From assembly GCA_008508345.1 (NCBI GenBank), contig QNGE01001269.1, forward strand, positions 40,271-104,270: DNA of 64,000 nucleotides, written 5' to 3'. Of this stretch, positions 1 to 11,480 are shown piece by piece; position 1 is the stretch's first letter, and each line of letters opens with the position of its first letter. The DNA is from Paragonimus westermani. Lineage: Eukaryota; Platyhelminthes; Trematoda; Plagiorchiida; Troglotrematidae. Under the pieces are notes generated by a model, which saw only the letters and a list, made by a program, of their open reading frames with translations, was not told the DNA's origin and searched no databases. The position numbers and the translations under genes were made by a program.

Positions 1-1539
1 GGAAAGGACCACACTAAATACACCTACTAGGTCAAAACAATCCGACGTCAATGAAGCCATTCTCATACTTTTGTGTAACAACTGAAAACGGTGGCCAGTA
101 AGTCCTTCGCATGCCATTCAGAGGATGTGCAGGTATACAAAACGGTATACAAAAGAACACCATTAACATCCCATAACAACAGACGATTTGTGCGACACCT
201 ACAAAGCGGCTTAAAATAAAGTTTTCTTTACTTTCCTATATATGGTAGACCAATCAATCACCAACTTAGTTAAAACCCTACGGCAGAATTTTTCGTATGC
301 CTACACATACACACAAAAACTCTCGGGCTTCAATCGCTTCAATGGACATCAAAACTCGCGCAATAATTCATCCTGACAGCACAACATAGTGACAGATCAA
401 AAGCGAGAGAGAGAGAGAACACTAATAGTAACTCGTGCGGAATGATCAACAATACTACGGATACTGGCAAGCCAGTTACAGCTACCTATCACGCCCCAAA
501 AGTCCAGTTCGGTCGTGTGTGCAATACCCTTTTGGGGTAGATTTCTTCGAAACAAACTTCAGTGGTGCAACAAACCTGAGTACAATTTGCAGGCTCATCA
601 TCACTTTTCCAACTTAAGCTAGATGAGTGGGGGCTGGTTCACGGGTTCTGTTTTCTTGTGCAATGCTCTGTCCGTGGTAGTAGTATGGAATATGAAGGAT
701 ACTAGGGACTGATTCTTTCGTCTAGACGGTTTTGGCGCCAATGTATACGGTGATGAAGCAGCTGATGCGTAGAGCTGAATAACCAATTTTAGACATTCAT
801 TAATTTGTTGGATTTCATCCCAACCAATTAGTGAATTTAAAATACTCATTAACTTTGTATCATTGTTTATCGTTGAGCAACAGGTTGTTCCATTTATGAA
901 GCCGTTATTTTCGCGCCCGAAAGTTTCTTACGTTCGGTCTAAGGATGAAAAGTTTGCTTGACAATCGTTAGCTATGTGAACAAAGCGTCGATAAAACTTT
1001 TGATACATTTCTATAAAAGCTCTAACGTTAGTACTGCTACAGCTGGCCAACGAGTGGATGGTGCTTCACGCAGCGCATAAATCACGAGTTTCATTTTTCG
1101 TACTGACCATCAGAGATTACTGGGGTAAGATCCTGAACCGGAAAAGTGCATTTGATTTAACTAAATCCTCTGAGATAGCAGACAAAGTTTATCTTATCAA
1201 GACGATAGTGTTTAGGAAATAAGCGCCGTACCTTTACGTTAACCCACTGCATAAAAAACTTAAGGTTGATCGTCCATCAACTGAGGACTTGGCACTGATT
1301 ACTACGAATTATTCGTGTATTTTCGTGGTTACTCTTGACGTTTAAGTCACGGTCGCAAAACGCAATTTTTAGATTATATGGAGAAAAATGACATCTGAAA
1401 GGCTCACTAGTCAACTAAAGGAAACAAAGACACTGTTTCAAATTGCAACCACATCCCCTCATCAGTTTTTACAGCCATGACACTCCGCTGTGTCGTTCAC
1501 ATGGTTATTAAAGTGACTGTTGACAGAGTTAAACTGCAG
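1..1539. other. no recognisable gene
   Basis: Short ORFs only, none with a recognisable motif. There is a purine-rich GA run near 402-418. I see no repeat shared with the rest of the window. Confidence 0.5.
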
Positions 1540-1540
1540 C

Positions 1541-1573
<33 letters not shown>

Positions 1574-1594
1574 AATCATCATCATCATCATCAT
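1540..1594. repeat. (CAT)n microsatellite, RTE 3' tail
   Basis: About eighteen CAT units with one interruption near 1573. Read on the minus strand it is an ATG/TGA-phase run that directly follows the RTE 3' end at 1595-1800. The same junction (CAT units, then AGACAGCAATACATCAGTGG on the plus strand) recurs at 63766. RTE-clade retrotransposons are known to end in short tandem repeats, so this is read as the element's tail rather than an independent microsatellite. Confidence 0.75.
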
Positions 1595-1800
1595 AGACAG
1601 CAATACATCAGTGGTTCACACTAATGCTTAACTGTCACACAACCATGAAGAAAAAGCAAACCCCGTAGAAGGAGAGAGAAGGAAAAAAGATAAGACGGGA
1701 AGGGACCTAACTACTGAAAATGATTACGTCCATATTCAAACATTCAGCATCAAGGTGCCTACACCTTGCAAACAAACAACCGAGCTGCAAGTGACCACAG
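1595..1800 (-). mobile_element. RTE-type retrotransposon 3' end (copy 1)
   Basis: Non-coding 3' end of an RTE-type non-LTR retrotransposon in minus orientation. It matches 63781-64000 closely and 5206-5390 more loosely. Shared blocks include the start CAATACATCAGTGGTT, a GAAGGAGAGA purine tract, the block GGTGCCTACACCTTGCAAAC and the block ACCGAGCTGCAAGTGA. Similarity stops near 1795. The coding part is missing, so this is a severely 5'-truncated copy, as is typical of target-primed insertion. The RTE assignment comes from the 5.2-6.6 kb copy, where the same 3' sequence follows RTE coding sequence. Confidence 0.7.
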
Positions 1801-2284
1801 TACAGATGAACCATTCAGTATAAAACTACAACAAAGAACGATACCCTGTTTTGAGAGTCGAAATTTGAACATCCGTTCTTTAATACTAACCCAAAGGGAG
1901 AGTGTGATGAACTGCATTACTGTGATATTGTTGCTGCCATTGCATTAATCTGTCGTGTGAAGTGCATTAACTTTTCTCTTTTCAGCTGTTAAATCGACTG
2001 TAAGACGAATAGAGCCTATCCTACAGGCCATATCTTCCCAATTTCCGCGTCGCTGAATCATCATGTTAAGTCAGACCTATTACAATGACCGTCTTGGTGA
2101 CAAACATACAGTATTCTGGCGCTACATATGGCGCAGGCTGCCAAAGGTGATATATACCTTTGCTATACTCGCCGACACTCCCTCAACAATATTACACGCT
2201 GACGAGATGGCGCCATCCAATTACGTGAAACGGTCCAGCCTCAAGGGGATCGCTCACGATAAGAAACATAGGAACGGGAATACC

Positions 2285-2596
2285 TCAGCCCCAAAGTATC
2301 ACTCTGCCTTTTGAATGTATTAGTTGCATTTCATGCAGAACATCCCAGTCATTCACCTTGTCCTGTGTGGTATTCACGCATGCGGCGGAGGAAGTACACA
2401 AGACAATGTCATCCGCATACTCTATGTCGGTTAACTCAGCGCCAGGAGAAACTTCAAAACCGAGATCACTGGATTCCTTAAGCGCGCAACATCGTCCACA
2501 ACAAACTTGATCAGGAAGAGGGAGATCCCCTAATTCAGGCGAACACGAAAAGAGGTGACGAACACCCAAGGTAGTTGTCCATAAACTCTCGCACAA
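2285..2596 (-). pseudogene. RTE-like reverse transcriptase fragment
   Basis: A 103-residue minus-strand fragment carries the reverse transcriptase catalytic box in the context LTDIEYADDIVL (YADD at about residues 60-63, codons near 2408-2419). About 50 residues upstream is a degraded GVR-type motif B region (LGVRHLF instead of the usual GVRQGC plus L-P/S pattern). A DLEYADDIVL-like box is typical of RTE and related clades in flatworms. Neither the endonuclease nor the C-terminal part is visible, and the surrounding frames do not extend the similarity. It is a dead remnant and appears to belong to a different subfamily from the 5.2-6.6 kb RTE copy. Confidence 0.6.
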
Positions 2597-2599
2597 TGA

Positions 2600-5190
2600 G
2601 AATACAATGATCTCAACAGATTAGCGTATTGCTCTAGAACTTCTCGGAGAGGCAGACAGTTACAAAAGAAGTTACCGGCGACCTAATCGAAGGCGGTATT
2701 TAAATTCGGAAGAATCGCGACCCTCGGATACCCATCAAGGTGTTGATGTTTCTGTCGCGAGGGAAAAATATAGTCAATGCACCCTTGACCGGATTGGAAC
2801 TCCATCTGTTGTTCGTGTGGCCGGCTTTTCATGGTTTTAGTGAACCTATGCGACATCAGGCTAGCAACCTGGACGTGACAGAGATCAGAAAGGTGTACCT
2901 GTGGGATTCACGGAATGGCAAGTGTTCGAGTTGGCTGACAAAAATAAGTCTTTAACACTGATCAGCAAGATGTTCTGTCACCGTCTGACGATGACGAACC
3001 TGAACAGTCTATATGTTGAACTGGTCAACAACAAATTTCAAGGGTGTTCCAATTATGTACACTTCGGGAAAGCCATAAGGTCGTAAAGGTCGACAACCCT
3101 CAAGGCTGTAGATACATCAGATGGACCGTTCAGTGTTTTCGCGAATACTTCGTGAAACTCGTACGACTGTGCTTTGATCGTATTCAGAATTGAGTTATTG
3201 TGTCACCTAATCACCCCTGTGTAAGACCCTGTAACCAAATGTTTTAACAACTTCGTCCGGTAACCTTCCTTCCCGAAGATCATCATATTATTATATTTAT
3301 GGACCTTGGTAAAGTGAATCGACTGTTTTTTGACCAAATCAAGAGCAATGCGTTGCGCGTTCGTTAGACTGAAGGCTGATTATCGTCGTCACAAGATGTT
3401 TGCAATTCAGTCTCGCTTCCCCCGTGGCTTATGCGGAGAACTTACTCACAGCAGGTTCATTCTCAAAAAGGATGCCCATTGGTGTAAGTCGCACTCATTT
3501 CTAGTCGTTAACCTATATATGCATACCTTTAGCAACGTATGCTGGCTGAAAAATAAACCCGAGATGGGGTCTTTCTAGCGTACCGTGTAGCTGCCGTATC
3601 GTTCTTTCCGAGCAGGTTCTCTGTACAGTAGTTCAGTTGGAATTTATTATATAAGGACTGTGGATATACGTGAAGGATTCCGTTTACATGGACAACAAGA
3701 AGGAACGCGTTCAAGTAGTCAAACGCGGTGATTACGACGCCATTTACACAAGAACAAGCAGGTAGAGGAAACTGTGTTACTGGAAATAAGGTGCACGGAC
3801 GGTCCCTTCTAGGAGACGCATATCAACTACGAAATCTCAACATCGGCGGTTGCGCCACATACATCGTCCGACAATCGAGACATACGTTATGACTAAGTCA
3901 GAATGTTGCACAAGGGTGTGTTCTACCGTGTGGAATGACGCTAAGCCGAAGCTCTCACTATCCACATCCAATACACATGCATCAACCGCGGCGACAGCAA
4001 CTCCTCGACCGCTGTGTGGCACGAACTGATAAATAACACTGGATACAGACGATCATCTGCATCAGTCTCATTCTCACCTAAAAGTCATTATTTGGAACAC
4101 AATGCACGGCAATACAATGAAGGTAAACCCAACGAGACCTTTGTTTAGTTGCTAACGAATTTGAGTACAACAATCCCCGCGACGATCACTCGCGGCAGTT
4201 AAGAAACAAAGCACTACAATTCATTCAATGCTGTATTATTCTCAGTTCATCGATAGAAAAGATGTCAAAAAAGCAAGCTTTTGACTGTATTCGTATACCA
4301 TTTCGTATACCATTTTGATCTAACTTCAAAAAAACAGTTGCCACTCTCTGTTACAGGGAAGGCAGAAAAATTGGGGGACGGAATAAAAAGTGATAATTGT
4401 CGAACAATGTCACCATAGTGAGGATGGTAATTGCCGACACTTCACAGTCGTTTATGCCGAGAAAAAGGTTTAACTCGGGAGGACCCCCACATTGAATCTT
4501 CAATTCAAAAGTCAAGCCCGCGACACAGGGTTTACTTCAGGGACTCCATGCACGGCCGACGAATCAAGCCTCACCTCGCATCGAGGGGCCTACCAAACCC
4601 GAAGGTGCGGCAAATAAGACATTGATATTAGGTTCTGGTTACTGCCATGTACACTAGATGTACTCGAGGCCAAATCGAGGTTTGAAACGATGCGGGGAGT
4701 CTTCTAATCGTGTTGGGTACTGCGAGGGCACTTACAATCAGCCGTTGGGCGATCGGAGTGCTCTTCCTTTGAAGTTATTAGTTTTCAACCCTCCATTCCT
4801 CATTCGGAAGCAAGCCATGCAACCATGAAAACCGTACTGTTGTAGGCTTATAAGATCGTTCACCATTATCTAAGTCCTTTTATACAAACAAAAGCGTGAC
4901 ATACTGTCCTCAGTGCAGGTTGTTTTTCTTACTGCTCTCTCTCTCTCTACGTGAAAGGATTGTAATTGGTAGGGCAGAAGTTCTAGTCAGCGTAGCAATG
5001 AGGACTAATTCAGTGAGAAAGCCTGAAGGTCAAATTAGGATAGGTCGGATATCAAACCACACCAATCAAGCAACTGAGAAATATAGGCACACGATGCAAA
5101 ATGCACGCAAACACACAGACATGGTTCTTCATAGGAAGACTGATGTTATATACTTGGATACTTAAAGACAGCACGCTCAGTATCGCTTTT
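2600..5190. other. no recognisable gene
   Basis: Contains many 60-90-codon ORFs in several frames, for example 3330-3578 (+), 3529-3714 (-) and 4431-4625 (+). None has a recognisable domain and none is repeated elsewhere in the window. Probably intergenic DNA or old repeats decayed beyond recognition by eye. Confidence 0.4.
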
Positions 5191-5194
5191 ACCG

Positions 5195-6645
5195 TTCATC
5201 ACAGTTAGCAATACATCAGTGGTTCTCATTGCTACACAACCATTAAGCAAAAAGCAGATCCTGGCCGGGAAAGGGGAAAGACGAAAGAGGAGAGAAGACT
5301 TCAATACTAAAAAAATACCTACTCTGCACCCGAAAATTCAACGTCAAGGTACCCACACCTTGCAAACAAATAACCGAGCTGTAAGTGAAACTAAGGCGTT
5401 ATCAGTAAAACAGCTTCCTTGCGGGTTTCACTGCCCCGCGTCACTGAATCCATTCACTTCAAAGACAACTCGGCCAAACAACAACAGAATTTCCTTCACT
5501 GAGCTCGGTTAGCCTCAAACCCACCTAACGTCTTTAGCCAAAGACTGTGAGTCGCGAGAACCCTAGCCCGGGAGATGAACCCGACCTATAGCGGTCAGCC
5601 CCTCGGTGAACGGTTTCAATTTCATCTGTCCACGTCGCACCTTAAGCCAGTCGGTAGTGCTCAACGTGGCAGACGACTAGCTGGCACCATCAGTATGTTG
5701 CCCAACCATCTAAGTCTGTGTAAACGTAAGGAGTGGACAAAAGAACTCGTTTGACAGTCAGTGCCAAACACCCGCTTCCTAACCGCTCCGCTTACTCGTT
5801 GGTGCCACCCGATACGAACGATCGAACGCAGACATCGGTGGTCAAATACCTCAAGATGGCTCAGGTTCTCTACCCTCAGCGGCTATGTTTCGCTGCTGTC
5901 GTGCATACGCGACCCTTAAGCTTCAGAGAGATGAATCGCTGTTGCCAGAGACACTCCAACTTATGGAACATCGCCATAGCCTTAGAGATATGCGCTTTCA
6001 TGTCATTTTCTACTATTCGACTGCCGCTGATGCAGCTTCTCAGGTACATAAAGCGGTCAACAACCTCCATGGATTCATTATCTAACATCAAGTCTATGCA
6101 ATCGCGGCAATCTTGCAGGAGCACTTTGCGTTTTGAGGCTGCAATGCGTACTTCGAAGCAATTAGCAGGATGCGAAATAGCGTCTAGCATTGTTTGTGCT
6201 GTCTGAAAGTTGTCAAACATCAGCCTAACGGCACATAACAACGCATGGTCGGAATTCACACAGGTGCTCCAGATTGAACTGCAAATGTAGACACATCTAC
6301 GCCACCAATAGCTGATGGCCATGTGGTCAATCTGTGTCCATAATTGACTCGGCGATGAAGGTCGCCAGTGGACACACGCCTATTGTGTCCAAAACTAGTA
6401 ATTGTCAGAAATAAACCATTACCAGCACACAGCCGCGACAAACCTATCCGTTAGATGAGTGCCGGCTACCTAGTCACACTCATCAGCGCTTAGTCTGACT
6501 ACTTGAGCGTTCAATTCTCCAGCCATTACTATAGTGCCCGTGTGCTGCGCAGTGTGTAGAAGGATAGTGAGCTGGTAAAAAAAATTATCCTTGACTACAT
6601 CTGGATTACAGTCTGTGGGGGCATATGTTGCATCAACAGAGACTG
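5195..6645 (-). mobile_element. RTE-type retrotransposon remnant, internally deleted
   Basis: Reading the minus strand from 6645 down, the order is as follows. First comes a broken AP-type endonuclease end, with TYAPTDCNPD near 6630, a GDLNAQV-like block as GELNAQVV near 6515, then DHMAISYWWR and the catalytic CVNSDHALLC box at about 6233-6265. This is followed at once by the post-YADD part of reverse transcriptase (FDNFQTAQTMLDAI, then VVDRFMYLRSCIS, down to 5876). Next, after a frameshift, is the RTE C-terminal block (LEVFDHRCLR near 5830, AVRKRVFG near 5775). Last comes the 3' UTR at 5195-5520, shared with 1595-1800 and 63781-64000. The reverse transcriptase fingers and palm up to YADD are missing between 6245 and 6233, so the endonuclease is joined directly to the RT tail. 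Several stops and frameshifts make it inactive. Confidence 0.8.
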
Positions 6646-6649
6646 TGAC

Positions 6650-7180
6650 GGGTACCTACTGACGCCCTAACCGTACCTTCGAGCTTCACTGGGCGGTGAC
6701 TGTTGACGAGTATCCAGACAAGCAGCGTCTTTTCTGTGAATGCGCTTGAGGCAATTCCAACACCAGCCTAGCCAGCGGCTTGATCTGCAGGATCTCCAGA
6801 CAAGCGCACGTGGTACGCGTGCGGTGAAGCGGCTGGTAGAGATGAAAGATGCAGCACTGAGCTGGAATCTTGAAGCCATGTTTCACCAAAACAACAGGTA
6901 CCGATGGTGAGGCAAACTTAAATAGTATTCGGGGGCCCTTCAGTCAAAGAAACCTTAGTGTTTCAAACATTACTATTCGGGCTATGGCTTTCGTCGCGAG
7001 CGGCAAATGAGGTGAGTCTCTGATGTACGTGTGTGTGTGAAAACTGGATTGAGAGTCGCTAAGTGGAAAGCTGGTTAACAAAAGAAGGGAAACGAGGCAA
7101 ACTGGTTTTGGTGCGGTAAAATGTGACACAGGGGCAAAGCCGGTCGACGACAATTCAACCATACAGTTGTGATAGAGAGA
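6650..7180. other. no recognisable gene
   Basis: Lies upstream of the RTE remnant. Minus-strand ORFs at 6667-6889 and 6944-7318 have no motif I recognise. The 5' part of the RTE copy may extend into 6650-6900, but I see no alignable endonuclease sequence there. Confidence 0.4.
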
Positions 7181-8040
7181 CATGAAAAAAATTGATATAC
7201 CTTTAGGTTCGTGGATTCTGGGTGCAGAATGCTCCTCAGTTTCTCGAGCCAACGGAGGTGGTTGGCTCGAGGGGGCCCACCCGGAGACTTTGGTTAAAAA
7301 GAAAAACTTAACCCACAAAGCAGCAAGACGAAATCCGGAGTTCGCAGTCTACTTGAGGCCAGTGACCAGTAGTGGTTCGGTTCACACCCCCTTCGGATGG
7401 ATTTCATCCATCCAGGACGCCCAATGTACCCTGCAGGAGGTTGCGATGGAAGCAGCGCAGAACCAACGAAGGCGGGCCCGATGTAGGTTTGTCTGGCCAG
7501 AGTCCAAGAACGACAGGGCTGTTGTCGGGGCCGGTGACCAAATTGGTTCGTACGCTCTTCAAATAGGGCCCAGCTGTTCAAGGTTCACGCATTCCTTGCG
7601 TACCCGCTGATGTCAGTGATCGCCGAAGTGATTCGCACGTCCTCCTCACGAGTTGCTCACGAATGAAGGAGACTGGGAACGTTTGTTCGCTATATGGACG
7701 ACATGCTGTTTGGGAGCCCGAATGCTCCCGTTGGAGCATCTGAAACCCGTGTGTTGCGGTGTAATGGTTGGCAACACCGGTGTAATACACACCACTTCGC
7801 AGCACCGTCAAAGGGCTTGTGTGGCAGTTCACAGGAGACCCGGCTGCCAACCGTGAATCTGCCACACCCTGGTAGTTCTCTTGCTCGTTGTACGCGTCTA
7901 CTTATCAGCCGGCAGAACCCCGGTTATTTTATAGTTGGCCCTATGTGGAAGGCCGTTGCCCAATCCGAAACCTGGGGACGCGCCCGGTGGCGCTGGGCTA
8001 GTCCACCCCTTGACCCGAGCATCGGACGTTGTCGGTAAAA
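7180..8040. repeat. GC-rich block, possible interspersed repeat
   Basis: This block is visibly richer in G and C than its neighbours and has overlapping 60-140-codon ORFs open in both directions (7182-7610 +, 7294-7581 -, 7578-7865 -, 7694-8038 +). Such multi-frame openness fits base composition rather than a gene. A perfect short inverted repeat, GAGCCAAC...GTTGGCTC, lies at 7247-7270. The composition contrast suggests inserted DNA such as an LTR or SINE-like repeat, but no second copy lies in the window and no terminal repeats were seen. Confidence 0.3.
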
Positions 8041-8194
8041 CACAAGTACCAAAACAGCATAGAAACCACGCTTAACAGTTTTCACTCCGAAGAACATAAC
8101 AGCTGTTGGACTCAAATCTAACAGACAATTCATGGAGCAAGTACCGTAGCATGTGGCACGAGGAGCCGTCGGTTAAAAAAACATTGAATCTCAC

Positions 8195-8590
8195 GGGAAT
8201 TCTTGAAGTTGTCAGACGCCAAACGGAACATTCCACCTAGCAATTCATATCGCAAATCTAGGAGGGATACGTGTAGGGAATTGAAGCGTAGCCTGATCGC
8301 CGATCGTGAGACTTGATTAGTGAAGAAAGTTCAGGAAATGGAAATCACTTTTGTTTTCAGGGAACACCTGCAGACTCTTCCAGCTTATCCGTGCTAATGG
8401 CCAAAAGCGGCCGTCTGTCAGTGAAACATCAGCGAGAAAGATAGCACGCTCATCATGGTCAATGGATTTAGGAACTTTCACGAAAATTGAGGTCTGCTTT
8501 CCCCCTACAACTAATATCGTTGAGCTCCAGGTAGATAAAGCCGTCCAAGGAATGTCATCTCGTCCAACATTGTGCCCGTTATCTAGGTAA
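8195..8590 (+). pseudogene. RTE-type reverse transcriptase N-terminal fragment
   Basis: The plus strand encodes the region between endonuclease and reverse transcriptase of RTE elements: ELKRSLIADRE near 8284, then a Q-E-M block near 8330. After a shift into the ORF at 8351 it continues with NTCRLFQLIRANG near 8364 and PSVSET near 8410. This order matches the linker and thumb-proximal segment of flatworm RTE ORFs. It carries an in-frame TGA near 8314 and a frameshift near 8350. Similarity fades after about 8470. It is a fragment in the opposite orientation to the other RTE copies. Confidence 0.6.
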
Positions 8591-8599
8591 CGTAAGAAA

Positions 8600-11480
8600 T
8601 GATTGTTAACCGTTCCGTTTAGTGTTCGGAAGCATTACGCACTGCTGTGAGCTAGACAACCTGACTGCAAGTACTGACAAACAAGTAATTTAGTTTCTTA
8701 ATTTAATTTGCAACTGCCTACTTGGTGTTTGCGGCAAGCCATTTAACAGAGAAGACACCTATCGTGAGTGAGTTTGGAGGATACTCCAAAACTAGCTAGT
8801 CATTAACGAAAAGATGCCACCCGTGACTGATGGCGATTATCCATTCGCAGAGAGCAGTGGCATTTGATGTATAAACAACTATTGTGAAGAAATACTGAAC
8901 ATAGGAGTGTCGGTGGGATGCGTATAATTGCAGCACATGATCACTGCGGTCGGTAGAACAAATTACGACCCAGCCGTTTCTTTTAAACAGTAAGACGACC
9001 AAGTTGTGGATTTATACAAGAAAACACTGTAATCAAGCTGCTAAATCTCAGTAGGTCGACCAGAACAACTTCCTGTCAGGGAGTACGCGAGCCTGAAAAT
9101 CTAGAGCCGTTCTCTGGTTTAGATCTGCAGACTTACCTAAACGTCGACAGCGTGCAAACAGTTGACTGGGATCCAGTGGAGCAGTTTGTTTTGCTTTACA
9201 GCTAATTTCAGTATGACCACGAGATGCGGTTTCGTCATCAGAGACGTTAATACTGCTTATCTACGGTACTACCCAACAGCGAGTTCAACTGCACAGTGGA
9301 GCAAAGATCTTGATAAGCTGTTTAGCCGACACAGCAGACGTTTTGTATTACATTTGAAAATGTTCGTCGGGGCAGCCTATTGATTTATAGGAGAGAGCAA
9401 ACTTTACCAGTAACCTAGGCTCAATATAAGTAAATACAGGAAGCTGAGGGAAAGGATGAAAACCTGCTGTTTGTTAGGATAACCCCAAATTCGAATACAC
9501 CTCTGCCGTCTATATTGCAGTGAGGGAATGCCTGGAGACTTCAACCGACCATCTAGTAAAACAGCACGATCTACAAAGGAACGTAACTCGAGGATATCCC
9601 ATGCATAGCCAACGAATGACGAGGAGTGGCATGTCTAAACCTAGAACACGTTGATGGAAGCATCAGCGTTTGGTTCAAGTTAATGACGCGCGCAGTGAGT
9701 AGGTTCAAAGCTGCATTGAGTTTCAGAATACCATTGGAAGGTGATCAACAGTGTTGATCCATACGCCGATAAACACTATCAACCGTTGGAAAATCAGCGA
9801 TCTTTCGAAAGTACTTAGTCTGCCCAGTAGTTGGGAGAATGTAAATGATACAGCTACAAAAGCAATTCTACTGTAAACCCATAGGATAGTACCACACTAC
9901 CTAAACGGTCATACACAGCCAATAATAGGGTGAACAGCCTCGCGATCACATTTGCCTTCCGTATGATTATTTCCGAGCGACCAATCTGACATGGCTGAAG
10001 TTGAATGACTGGTACCACAGTCGACAAAACCTCCAGGTTCAGTGCTGCGCAAGTCCTGCTTTAACGCCCAGGATATTACTTACACATCATCAAGCGCTGC
10101 CTTCATACCACCATAATAAAACCGAGCACAGAGAGTGAGGCTTTTAGGTTAAGTTTTCCCAACAACCACGACTGCATTATAATGCTCGTTGTACGTGGTC
10201 ATCTGTATTTTTTCCATGATTCGCAGGTGCCCTACGTTCTTTGCATGTGTAAATTGCTCCAGTCACCACCAGCCTACTTTTTGGTGGAGTTAACTCTGCC
10301 AATTAACAACAGTGTAACATGCACGCACAACATATCACCCTTGTTCGAAGATTAGTGGAAAGCTTCCATTGCCAATCGATGGCGCCCTCGTCAACCCAAA
10401 GGCAGGCTGAAAAATAGAGCGATTACTTACCCTAATTTTACTTGACATTCGTTGTGCCGTTGGCCGCATTGCGGCGGAACTGGTATACGGAACTACTCCC
10501 TGCCTTCCTGGCGAACTATTATGTCCTTTAGCTACAGCAACCCTGCCCACCGACTATTTCAAATGACTTCGGCAGTACATGGTTGACGTTCGTTTGACAC
10601 TGACGCGAATATCACTGTCTGGAGCAAAAATCATCAGGGCTGAATACCTGCTCACGTCTTCTGAAGTAATGTACCATGGAAGCCCCTTCAACTGGCTTAT
10701 AGTGACCTCTACAACAAACATTCTGTGACTGGAAAGCATACCAAGCATGACTCTGCTCCCATAGATCGTTCCAAACCTGCGTGTGCTGACTAAGGCCATA
10801 GCATCCCTAACGAATACACCGGGACTGAGAGCTCGAAAGGAAACACCCTTGGTGTTACTGCTGCACTTTCCATCAAGACATATTAGCGGGAGGGTACACT
10901 CACCAAAAAAAACCAGTGAATATCAACTATTGAGCGTTTTCTCCTGTTATCACTCACACTCTTTAGCCGGACAGTCTTGTGGTGTTTCTTGCCGTGTTAG
11001 ATGGTTTCGCAGTTTTCACAATTCATACGTAAAGTATCGTGTTGGTAAAATGNCCGTGTTAGATGGTTTCGCAGTTTTCACAATTCATACGTAAAGTATC
11101 GTGTTGGTAAAATGTTTGTTGCGCGCTCTTTAAAAGTACAACTCACCACAGCCACAGTATCTTGCCTGTTTGAGAGAACCGTACCGATCAATAACGGTGT
11201 AAAAAGTACGTTTATTCTGGTACCCCACCGCGAAGCTAACCTCCCCTCGAACGGCACACCCCTCTCCTCATCCCCTCCGTGGCCGTCAGATACCTCGTAG
11301 ACTCTTCCCTGTTAACATAATGGATGCAACGATTAGCAGGTTGCATTAATTGACAATACACCGACATCGTTCGATCGTCTGTTTGACAGACTTAGTCACA
11401 TGTAAGATTTGTCCAGTTAGGATATTCCAGATTACTGCTGTAGCCATGCTGTCTGCTGGGACCCCCCCTGCGTCAAAAAT
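8600..11480. other. no recognisable gene; possible host intron
   Basis: The interval lies downstream (minus-strand sense) of the recognised PDHX exons, beyond the CR1 insertion, so it may be intronic host DNA. I looked for the rest of the lipoyl domain, the E3-binding domain and the E2 catalytic fold and found none. Minus ORFs at 10335-10550 and 10554-10799 are unassigned. The former holds a plausible splice donor and acceptor pair (GTAAGTAATC...TTTTTCAG, about 10413-10436), but the flanking peptide matches nothing I know. Confidence 0.35.
10992..11114. repeat. 61-bp duplication around a single N
   Basis: Positions 10992-11052 and 11054-11114 are identical 61-mers (start CCGTGTTAGATGG, end GGTAAAATG) separated by one N at 11053. 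An identical duplication abutting an N strongly suggests an unresolved contig join rather than a biological tandem repeat. Confidence 0.85.

Noticed and set aside
10335..10799. Minus ORFs that might be later PDHX exons.
   Set aside because: A plausible splice pair exists, but the peptides do not match the E3-binding or catalytic domains.
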